DNA from: Lactuca virosa | Lineage: Eukaryota > Streptophyta > Magnoliopsida > Asterales > Asteraceae | DNA length: 64,000 bases | Reading direction: 5' to 3' | NCBI GenBank assembly: GCA_928212115.1 | Contig: CAKMRJ010005745.1 | Span: 224,402,897-224,466,896, forward strand | Part shown: positions 22,413 to 32,406 of the stretch, one piece after another | Numbering within the stretch: the first letter of the stretch is position 1 | Layout: the number at the start of each line of letters is the position of its first letter | Translations under genes and position numbers: made by a program | The notes under the pieces: generated by a model | What the model saw: only the letters and a program-made list of their open reading frames with translations | Database searches by the model: none | What the model was told of the DNA's origin: nothing

Positions 22413-23837
22413 CTAGGTTCGTTTGTTGTTTTTTTTTTGTGTGCAAACAGCTTGAAAAAAATTGTTTTTCTGTTTTCTGCTCGTATGAAAGTTTGCACAT
22501 TTGTTGCTGGAAATGGACTAGAAACATTAACCTAAACTGTTTTGATGTTTTAAAGCTTGTTTTAGATGGTGTAATGTTTATGCTAATCCATTTACAATGG
22601 CAATTATTAAAATTACAAGTTTTTTTTTAAGTGTAATTTTTTATTCTTGAAAGTGTTCATATTCATGTTCTTGAACTTATGAAGATTAGATGATCATAGG
22701 AATTGTTTGTAACCTTCATGGTAGTTTAATTCATGATCATAATGTGTTTTAATGGAGTCCATAACTTGTCCTCAAGTTATGGAAAACCAAAAGTCTCACT
22801 TTTATTAAAGCCATTAAAAGAACACAAGAGTTATAAAAATGAAGAGTCTTCATTTTTATTACTCAATTAATTCATAAGTTATAAGAAATGAAAAGTTTTG
22901 GAAGTTTACAAAACTTGCCCTCAAGTTTTGGAACATGTAAAGTCTTGATTAAAACTTTAGTTCCAACCCTTAGAATTTTAAAAGTTAAAATTCAACCCTT
23001 ATACTTTATAATATTATAAGTTACTAATATATATATGTATAACGTCAAGTCGTCTTACCGCTAGTACGCCTCATTCACGAAGCCGGTCTATAAGGGGGGT
23101 ATAAGGTTGTTGCCTATAAAATGGCAACTTAATGGGTGTCCACTCTCACCCACCGCTTCCTTGATCGGTGGAGGGTCGTTAGCCGAACGGGTAAGACAAG
23201 GACTTATAAATTCTCATTAAAAGTATGATGAATATTATAAAGTAACTAAATGCTTTTATTAAATTCCCAATCTTAGTTACTTTAGGAAAATGTGAATAAG
23301 GTGCTAATCCATGAAATTACACTTTACACTTTGTTTAAGTCGTTGGTGGAGCGTGTGTGGTTAACCGGCACACTAACTTGGACTTAACAAGGTAGGTAAA
23401 GGGTGACTTAAGGTTTACCATAGCATCGGTGGAGCGTGTGTGGTTTACCGACACATCGATTGAGTGATAAACCTTGAGGGTACCAAGTGATTTGCATGGT
23501 TACTTCACACCTCGTTTTGTGATCCTCGGTATCCCAGTCACAAAACTTGGAGGGCACACTCGAGATTGAAACATGCCTTTGAAAAGTTCATTGAATCTCA
23601 AAAGAATCTAGGAATTTCTAAGAACCAATTAAAAACCCAATATTTATATTTCGTTTTTCATGGTGGAAATTGGTGAATCGTCATTCACCTACCTTTCAAA
23701 TATGTTATAGCTTGGATTACGGCATACCTCTTCTAAGTTATAATATATTGTGATTGGATCCTAGCCTTAATATTACATTTGGGTGTTTTATTAAGGACTC
23801 TCTTAATATCTAAACTAATCTTGTTCTCTTCTTTCAG
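22413..23837 (+). promoter_or_regulatory. Long 5' leader of C1 with conserved non-coding blocks
   Basis: The leader contains no long ORF and many upstream ATGs. Blocks shared with N1 and N2 (minus strand) are GTCGTTAGCCGAACGGGTA near 23174, two copies of GTGGAGCGTGTGTGGTT at 23346 and 23429, a stem-loop at about 23698-23750, and a final block of CCTAGCCTTAATAT plus a CTAAT branchpoint-like word. It ends with a pyrimidine tract and CAG directly against the gag ATG at 23838. Read together with the donor in the LTR, this looks like a 1.6-kb intron (22234-23837). Confidence 0.65.
23695..23751 (+). ncRNA. Conserved stem-loop in the C1 leader
   Basis: Fifteen consecutive pairs (two of them G-U) can form between the stretch ending at 23713 (...GTTATAGCTT) and the stretch beginning at 23735 (AAGTTATAAT...). 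They close a loop with GATTACGGCATACCTCTTC (23715-23733). The same loop core recurs in N1 and N2 with different but still pairing stems. The element lies about 100 bases upstream of the gag ATG. Confidence 0.6.
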
Positions 23838-26800
23838 ATGTCTTCAAACAATGCTGCTTTGGCTCTAATCCTAATGGCTCCTTTACCCTTATGAACTTGT
23901 GTGGGAAAGTCACTTTTGATGGATCCAACTTCAATGAATGGATCAGAAACATCAGGATGATTACCCGCTACGAGGACAAAGAATATGTCCTTGACAAGGA
24001 GCTTAAGGAGATTGATGAGACCACTGCAACTCCCCAGGAGATCGCTGACTTCCGGGCACATGAAAGGGATGCTACAAAAGTGGCATGCATCATGTTGGCC
24101 ACCATGACAGCGGAACTCCAAAAGTCCTATGAGGACTTCTACCCTTTTGAAATGCACCAAGATCTGATGGAAAGATACCATCAAAGTGTACGACAAGAGA
24201 GGTATGAAATCATATGCTCTATCATAACAACCATGATGAAGGACGGGGAATCCGTCACGAGCCACATGCAGAAAATGCAAAGGTATGTGGATCGGTTGCT
24301 GAAGCTTAATGTGAACTTCCCTGAGGAGCTTGCAATAGATATCATTTTGCACTCCTTACCATCGTGCTATGATCAATTCCGCATGACATATCACATGAAT
24401 AAGGAAGAGGTCACACTCAGCAAACTTCAGGGACTCCTCAAGACCGCAGAAACAGGTCTTAAGGGTAAGTCGGTTGTTAACACTCCTACTCCAAACTCCG
24501 CCCCGGTTTTGGCAATCGGGAAAGGTAGAGGGAAGAAGAGGAAGAGCTCTTCGAAGGGTACCAAGGCTAGGACCCTTGATGGCTCTTCTTCAAGTGGAAC
24601 CAAGAAAGGTTTTGTCACTCCTTCTTCTGACCCTAAAGAGGCTGAATGCTTCTATTGCCATGAAAAGTCACATTGGAAGCGGAACTGCCCAAAGTACCAG
24701 CAAGATGTGAAGGATGGGAAAGTTAAACCCAACCATGCAGGTATTTACACTATCTTATCTAATAACTCACCCCATTCTAACTCTTGGGTCCTTGATACCG
24801 GTTGTGGTATTCATATATGTTCTGATTTGCAGGGACTAAGAAGAAGTGAGAATGTGGAGCATGGAAGAATAAACTTAATCATGGGGAATAGGAAAGCTTT
24901 ACCTGTCACCAAGATTGGAGTTTATACTTTATCGCTAAGTAGTGGGTTTAGTTTAGATTTGAATAAATGTTGTTATTCGCCAGAAATGGCAAGAAATATT
25001 ATTTCCTTTCATGCATTGTATAAACAAGGTTTCACCTTTTCATTTGATAATGAAGTTGGTTCGATTAATGCTTTCTTTAATAATGTTCTTTATTTTAAAG
25101 CATTACCTTGTGATGGTGTGTATGAAACTGTATCTGTGGTTGATAACTTAGGAAATAATGTATTGTGTATTGATTCTGTTAATGATAATAACTTGGATAA
25201 AGCATCATTATGGCATTGTCGTCTTGGACATATAAGCAAGAAACGCATAGGCCAACTCCAAACAGATGGAGTATTGGAGTCATTTGACCTAAAGTCAGAT
25301 GATAGTTGCGAATCATGCTTACTTGGAAAAATGACAAAGTCACCCTTCACAGGTTCTTGTGAGAGGGGTGAAGGTTTGTTGGATCTTATACACACGGATG
25401 TGTGTGGGCCCTTCAAACATGCCACAAGGGATGCTAATCGTTATTATTTGACTTTTACTGATGATTACAGTAGATATGGATATGTCTACTTAATCAAGCA
25501 TAAGTCAGAGACTTTTGAGAGGTTTAAAGAGTTTAAACAGGAAGTCGAGAATCAATTGGGAGGAACATTAAGATGCTTCGATCCGATCGAGGTGGTGAGT
25601 ATCTTAGTTCAGAGTTCCTCGACTATCTTAGGGAATGTGGGATTGTCTCACAATTGACACCTCCCAGGACACAGTTGAATGGTGTAGCTGAGAGGCGTAA
25701 TCGAACCTTGTTGGATATGGTTCGTTCCATGATGAGTCGAGCTTCGCTACCAATCTCATTTTGGGGGTATGCCTTAGAGACTGCCGCCCATATCCTTAAT
25801 CTAGTCCCACAAAGAAAGTTGCCAAAACTCCTCATGAGATGTGGACTGGTAAAGTACCCAAACTAGACCACATCAAGATTTGGGGTTGCGAGGCTTTCGT
25901 GAGACGCGAGACTCATGATAAGCTCGAACCTCGAAGTGAGAGGTGTATTTTCATCGGCTACCCACAAAATCCTTTGGTTACCTCTTCTACAGACCTAGTG
26001 AAATGTGGTCTTTGTAGCTAGGAGGGCTTTCTTTCGAGAGAGAGAGTTCATAAGCCAAGGAGACAGTGGGAGGCAAGTTGACCTTGAAGAAATTCAAGAG
26101 TCAAGTGGTGAAGGAACTTCAAACCCTAGCACTCAACTTGAGGAGGAAACTCCTGTTGAGCCAATTGACAAGTCTGTACCTCTGAAGGCGTTCCACAAGG
26201 GTTAGGAATGCACCTGAGCATTACTATGGATTCCATATTACTGCGGAAGGTGATACACTTATCAGTGATGAGACACTGATAGGTCTGGATGAACCTAACA
26301 GTTACGCGGAAGCCATGGCAGGCCCTGAGTCAGCCAAGTGGAAAGAGGCAATGGACAGCGAGATACAGTCCATGTATGACAATCAAGTTTGGAACTTGGT
26401 TGAGAATGTACCAGGTCGTAATACTGTAGGGTGCAAATGGATCTTCAAGAAGAAGACCGACATGGATGGTAATGTACACACTTATAAGGCACGACTGGTT
26501 GCAAAGGGTTTCTCACAAACTCCGGGAGTTGATTATGATGAGACCTTTTCTCCAGTGGCCAAGATTAAGTCTATTAGGGTTCTGTTAGCCATAGCCGCAT
26601 TTCATGACTATGAAATATGGCAAATGGATGTCAAAACCGCTTTCCTTAATGGAAAGTTGGCTGAGGATGTTTACATGAGTCAGCCAGAGGGTTTTGTCAA
26701 CACAGAGTACCCTAATAGAGTGTGTAAGCTTGAGAAATCCATTTATGGGTTAAAGCAAGCACCTCGCAGATGGAATCTTTGCTTTGATGAGAAAGTCAAG

Positions 26801-27873
26801 GAATTTGGCTTTTCTAGGAGTGAAGATGAATCTTGTGTATATGTCAAGGCTAGTGGGAGTATAGTTAGCTTTTTGGTATTGTATGTGGATGACATACTAC
26901 TCATAGGAAATGACATCCCAACTCTGCAGGAAGTTAAGTCCTGGCTTGGGAAGTGTTTCTCTATGAAGGACCTAGGAGAAGCTGCCTATATTCTAGGGAT
27001 AAAGATCTTGAGAGACCGGAGTAAAAGACTAATTGGACTTAGTCAGAGTACCTACTTGGATAAGGTGCTGAAGAGATTCGGCTGCAGGACTCCAAGAAAG
27101 GAGAGTTACCCATCCAGAGTAACGCCAGATTGAGTAAGACACAAAGCCCTAGTACTGAGGCTGAGATAGCAGAAATGAGTCGAATACCTTATGCTTCGGC
27201 TGTAGGATCGATCATGTATGCTATGACGTGTACTCGACCTGATGTAGCCTTTGCTTTGAGCATGGTTAGCAGGTATCAGGGGAACCCTGGCAAGGCACAC
27301 TGGACTGCGGTAAATAATATCCTCAAGTACCTACGGAGGACTAAGGACTGGGTCCTTACCCTCGGTGGGAGTGAAGACTTGAGAGTTGTAGGGTATAGTG
27401 ATGCTAGCTTTCAGACTGATAGGGATAATTTCCGCTCTCAGTCAGGCTGGGTCTTTACCTTAAATGGAGGAGCAATTTCTTGGAAGAGTTCCAAGCAAGA
27501 GACAGTGGCTGATTCAACTTGCGAATCAGAGTATATAGCAGCTAGCGAGGCAGCAAAGGAGGCGATATGGCTGAAGAACTTCATTGGAGACCTTGGAGTT
27601 GTACCAGCTATTAAAGAGCCAATGGAAATTTTCTGTGATAGTGAAAGTGCAGTTGCCTTAGCCAAGGAACCAAGGGATCATGGGAGATCCAGACACATCG
27701 ACAGAAAATACCATTTCATCAGACATCGAATAGAAGAAGGACTCCTCGTGGCAAAGAGGGTATCATCGGATGAGAATCCAGCAGATCCCCTCACGAAAGG
27801 ACTGACTCGGGTTAAGCATATCCAGCATGCTCGGAGCATAGGGCTGAAGGATGATATTAGATTTAGTAGTTAG
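23838..27873 (+). pseudogene. Copia gag-pol polyprotein of C1, several frameshifts
   Basis: The ATG at 23838 follows the acceptor-like CAG. A one-base loss before 23891 breaks the frame at once. In the frame from 23891 come the gag core, one zinc knuckle (CFYCHEKSHWKRNC, near residue 253; the usual Gly is Ser), protease with DTGC (near 302), the GAG-pre-integrase HHCC domain (near 440-490) and the integrase start with its first Asp (near 502). The second frame, 25573-25866, has RSDRGGEY and, 35 residues on, the catalytic Glu (AERRNR), i.e. DD35E; one codon is lost just before it. Small frames to 26205 carry the integrase tail. Reverse transcriptase is at 26315-27133 with YVDD near residue 190. 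RNase H is at 27130-27873, with YSDASF and CDSESAVALA. All domains are present, but at least five frame breaks make the copy inactive. Confidence 0.9.
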
Positions 27874-28711
27874 ATAACCTTGAAATTTGTAAAGTGTAAT
27901 TGACATTAGATGATGAATAAAAGGTGTTTTATTTATGAGTAAAGTGTTGCTATCTCTTGTCGATCGTTTACTATATTTCTTTTGCATGTTTTGACTTCCA
28001 GAATAATTATGTTTGGTATATCATATTATTCGAACCTCCACAGTCGGTCATATGTTGGAAGTGGGTATGAATCAAGACTGTCATGATTGGTTGCAGAGGT
28101 CTAAGTTGTTGGACATGGCTACAACACTCATGAGTGCTCATAAGTTCTGAGCATTGGACTCAACCCACGCTCACTGGAATCACTTCATGGAATTTATCTC
28201 GAGTGATCGTGAGACGGTAATATCATATAAGTCTTCAAACCTAGATATATGATTTGTTACTTATGAGTTGGTTATGCATTGATTGTACGAAACGCATTGG
28301 TAACTCGATGTTATAAAACGTGCTCTTGTGTATAATTCAATGAGTGGTAGAACAAACATATGAGTCGAAGTTTATCTGTTCCTTCTTGGATTAGAAGCTG
28401 ATATCTGGGCCCCTCGATGATTTTGTTTTGACCTATGTACCAGGCCCGGTCAGAACTAAGTTGATGTGTTCAATTAAGTTCTTTGTCAAACAAATCGGAA
28501 ATCGGGAAACAAACTGCTGGACAATAAGTAAGACATTGTTCCATGTATTTGTCCGGCTGATATCTAGAACAGAGGATTATATGATCACTTATCTTAAATG
28601 GCGTATCATCATCTTCTCAGTTCCGAGAGACCTTGAAAGAGCTACGATTGCTGATCGGTTCCTGAAGTCATACTTGCAGTTATAGTTATTTGACTTATCC
28701 AAGTGGGAGAC
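27874..28711 (+). other. 3' non-coding region and polypurine tract of C1
   Basis: No protein is recognisable. A purine tract AAGTGGGAGAC (28701-28711) abuts the LTR. Large parts recur in reverse orientation at about 52040-52850 in N2, so all three Copia elements belong to one lineage. Confidence 0.7.
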
Positions 28712-29480
28712 TGTTGGATAAGGTGTCTAAGTCCATAACTATTTCTGGTATGTACTTGACGCGACCCGGCATGGTCCATTTGGGTTGCATGGCACCATGC
28801 AATTGGATAAACTAAAATGAGAGAAATAACACTTATGGTTTATTAATATATTATAAGTTCTAATATATTAATAATATTATTTAATTGCTTTGATCAAGAA
28901 TTAATTTAGAATTAATTAAGTGATCAAAAGATAACTAATTAAATATATGGGTTGATTATGTAAATTATGCATAACTTGTATAGTGGGCTAAGAGGCTCCA
29001 TGGATTATCAAGTTGAGTTAAACCTATAGGATGCTCCATAGGAGTTACAAACCCATGGGTCATGGAAATTAAGAGTCATGACACATTAGGGTTTACATGG
29101 TGTAACCCTAGATGTGTCAACACTATATAAAAAGAACCCATGCTCCACCAAAATTGGTTGCACACAAGAATCAAGAGGGCTAGAGCCGATTTTGCAAGTG
29201 TAATATTCTCTCAAAAGTTTACTCCAAAAGCATTTGGTGTTGTGTGAAGCATTTGAGGCATCACACTTGGGGTGCTAGGCTCACAAGGTTTCAAGGATCA
29301 TAAGCAACAACAAGGTAAGTTATTCTATCTTTCATGCAAGTTAAAATTTGTTCCCCATGTATGCTAGATAGGAATATAACCTTGGAATTCAACTTTGCAT
29401 GATAATTAGACAAACATAGATCCAAGGTTATTAGGGTTGCATGTACACTTAGGAAGTGTTAGAATGCTCAAAACCCATCA
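28712..29480 (+). repeat. 3' LTR of C1 (769 bp)
   Basis: Same ends as the 5' LTR but with about 30 extra bases near 28990-29030 and a differing middle block. The donor AAG|GTAAGT is at 29315. Confidence 0.95.
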
Positions 29481-30963
29481 CTAAGTGCCGTTACTCTACG
29501 TGATAACCCCGAGAAGCCTTCCCGAAGCCCTGGTTTTTCATACTCGAGTCCCGAAGGAAGTTATACACTCCCGAGATCTCCGGGAATCCCGAGATTTCAA
29601 CTCTCTCTAGTCAAAGTTCTACTCGATTCTTCTCTCGACTACTTCAAAGCAACCACTTCAATCAAGTGAGTTCATACCCCCTTTTATACACTTTCAAATA
29701 CTTTATAATGTACTTTTAATACATTTCGGGGGAGAATACAAGTAAACACTTGGTTGATCCTGAGTGAAAACGTAAAAACTCTTGTTATACTTTGCATGTA
29801 TTAGACTTATCTATACAATGAAACTGTTCAACATGCAAGACTATTGCTCAAACTTAACCTTGTGGTATGAAACAAAACTATAACTAGTAATAGCCTCGTT
29901 TATACAAAATGCATTATGTTAAGAGCAACCTTTCTTTGTTAAACCATTTTATGCATTCAAGGAACTCATGATTTATGCTTTGTCAAACATTGTGAAAGAG
30001 GATAAACATTTCATACAAAACTACTATTTTAATACAGACTTAGTTGAGAATCCATGAGACGATTACATCTTCAAATGCTACCTTTGTGTTACAAAGGTAC
30101 TACCTAAAGTCATGTCTATTATAACTAGAGTCTCCCGTCTGGAGAGCGTGTCAAATGTGTATAGATCTATACGGGAAGTCATGATCCCGCGCCCTGACTG
30201 TTAGCTACAGTCCTTTGGGTGACAGTTTGTCATAAACGTTACGACGCCTGAAGACCGTCGCCACAGGCATATTATGTTTAGTATGGTTATAAAACTCACC
30301 GGATAGACAATTATTATGGTATTATGCTTTTATGAATGGATAACTATTAAAACTATTCTTCATCTAACAAGTGCGATCTTCTTATAGCTTTATTATATAA
30401 AACTATGTCTTAACCTTTCAAGTATGTCAGTTGCTTACGATTTTCGGTCTTGGACATTAGAGACTGCCTTTTACTTTAGGAAAATAAGGGATTTTCCTGT
30501 ATCCAAAACAATCAACTAATAGGAAAATAAGGGATTTTCCTGGTGCAACTATTTACAATTCACAACGCGAACATTCATATGCATTTCATACTTTAATAAG
30601 GAAATAAGGGATTTCTTGGAAAACGCACGAACTTTGGAATGGCATACATTTTCTCAAAACCGCTTATGAACTCACCAACTTAATTGTTGACACTTTTTCT
30701 TTGAAATAACTTGTATTCTCAGGGAACCGCTAAGTAGGTTTGGAAATCAACTTTTGGGGATTAACGCTCTGACGTTAATTACTTCTTTTGAAAGATGTTT
30801 ATGTATTTATCTTTTGAACATGTAACAAATACAATTATGTAAACATTTTGAAACCTTTATATGTATGGTGGTGTGTACTTTCCTTACTATGAACTGTTAT
30901 GATACTGAATATGACGTCTTCCGCCCCCGAACGTTTCCGCCGTTCTGGTTTGGGGGTGTGTCA
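29481..30963 (+). repeat. LTR of G2, left end missing
   Basis: It ends GGTTTGGGGGTGTGTCA before the primer-binding site. A donor-like CAA|GTGAGT lies at 29666. A block with GTGTATAGATCTATACGGGA near 30158 matches solo LTR C near 9290. The TATA/U3 part is missing. Confidence 0.8.
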
Positions 30964-30966
30964 GAT

Positions 30967-30978
30967 TGGTATCAGAGC
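30967..30978 (+). promoter_or_regulatory. Primer-binding site, G2
   Basis: TGGTATCAGAGC three bases after the LTR end, initiator tRNA-Met type. Confidence 0.85.
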
Positions 30979-31430
30979 TTTGTTTATAGTGAATTAAGTA
31001 TATCAAAACCATTTTTGGTATACAACTATAAACACAACTGGGCAAAAACACTCTGAGTAAGAGTCATACTTTTACAAATTAAATCTATTTAATTCTTTTG
31101 TAAAGTAGGCATGCATTCATTTCATATTAATAACAGTGTCAAAAATAGATCAATATAGAAGTATTATAAATAAATTGTGCAGTGCAGGTGTGCCTTGGGA
31201 CAGGTAATCGGAACTGGGATGAATATAGCCTGATCAACTATATTTGTCCAAGAGCTTACTAACGTATGCCAAGGAGTGTCTGCAGTGGACAACAAATTTA
31301 AAACTTACCAAGAGCATATCATTAAGAATACTATGGGAGTATTTGGGTATCTTCGACCGTCAAACTTAAGGGTAAATTTTACACGCTTTAGCTTATAGTC
31401 AATTTTTAACCCTATTCTCGTATAGACTCA

Positions 31431-32048
31431 ATGGCTGGATTCCACCCTCCCGGTGACCCGTACTACCCCAACCAAGGTAATGGGGGATGGATTGAAGACG
31501 AACCCGAGGAGGAACCCATGGAAGACGAGGAAGAGGAAGACTCAGATAGCTCAGCCTCAGAGCCTGAGGTATTCAATCCGCCAGCCGTCCGACCTCCAGC
31601 CGTTCGACCTCCTTTCAGGATGGGATTTCAAGGACCAACTCCCGTCTGGGAAAGCCACATCCACCATTGGAGTCAACAGCAAGGACTGCGTCCTCCTTAC
31701 GGTATGTGTCGGGACTTCTACGATGTCAGCGGAGGAAGTTCAGCTGATCGAGCACTCCCAGTTATGGTAGGCAAACTTGCCAATCAGGCTTATCAATCCG
31801 GAGTCCAGGCAAACCGGATTCACGAGGTTGACATAAGGATGGAGGATAACGCAGCTGATATCCGACGCCTTGACATGCTACAAAGGAATGCTCAACTCCA
31901 CACCCACTCTCTCCAAGAGCAAATGACTGCAGCTCTCTCCGAAATGAGGGATTTGAGGGAGCAACAGGCTGCCTTTGACAGGCGTCTCATGGGAGCGAAG
32001 CAATCGGATGCGGAATCGAGCTCCAAGCACAATCCGCGCCGCGAGTAG
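31431..32048 (+). CDS. Extra ORF upstream of gag in Gypsy G2, 205 residues, function unknown
   Basis: This frame is intact from ATG (context CTCAATGG) to TAG. The N-terminal half is acidic and proline-rich (an EEEPMEDEEEEDSDSS-like run near residues 25-42, PAVRPPAVRPP near 51-61). The C-terminal part (about 140-190) is rich in L, Q, E and R with a heptad-like pattern and could be a coiled coil. I recognise no enzyme motif. It lies between the primer-binding site and gag, in the same strand and a different position from any normal domain. Ogre elements also carry an ORF before gag, but I see no similarity to claim. The pre-ATG text GTATAGA--CAATGG resembles that before gag of element A, so this ORF occupies the place where gag normally starts. 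A splice-acceptor-like TATAG (31421-31425) precedes it. Confidence 0.6.
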   Translation: MAGFHPPGDPYYPNQGNGGWIEDEPEEEPMEDEEEEDSDSSASEPEVFNPPAVRPPAVRPPFRMGFQGPTPVWESHIHHWSQQQGLRPPYGMCRDFYDVSGGSSADRALPVMVGKLANQAYQSGVQANRIHEVDIRMEDNAADIRRLDMLQRNAQLHTHSLQEQMTAALSEMRDLREQQAAFDRRLMGAKQSDAESSSKHNPRRE

Positions 32049-32406
32049 TACTCGCCTAACCCCCAAAATTTTGATATAGAATAGGACCATCGGCTAAAAG
32101 TCGTACTTTCTTTAACTTTCTGTAATCGGAGACCTTTAGAAAGGTCAATTTTGTTCTAACTTCGGATGTAACGCAACCATATGTTTAATATATATTGGGT
32201 ATATCTCTTTCGTGTGTTAGTCCTGTGCATTTCATTCGGGTTCATGAGTTTATCTATTGCTATTCAAACTCCATTTTGTGAATCAAACTCAAAGCCCTGT
32301 GTAGGTCAAACCAAATTCGTAAACTATTGAGGATAGTTAACTCATTATCATTCAACCCTCAACCACCAAAACTAATAATCTTTCATTCTTAATTCTTGGC
32401 AGCGCG

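Larger units (their letters stand above)
21663..29480 (+). mobile_element. Ty1/Copia element C1, nearly full length, inactive
   Basis: Order seen: LTR 21663-22399, primer-binding site 22401-22412, 1.4-kb leader, gag-protease-integrase-reverse transcriptase-RNase H (23838-27873), 0.8-kb 3' region with polypurine tract at 28701-28711, LTR 28712-29480. Integrase before reverse transcriptase defines Copia. Several frameshifts prevent expression. The flanks do not share a 5-bp duplication (left CTTTT, right CTAAG). The left flank is LINE and the right flank a truncated Gypsy LTR, so the ends do not come from one insertion event. Confidence 0.9.
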
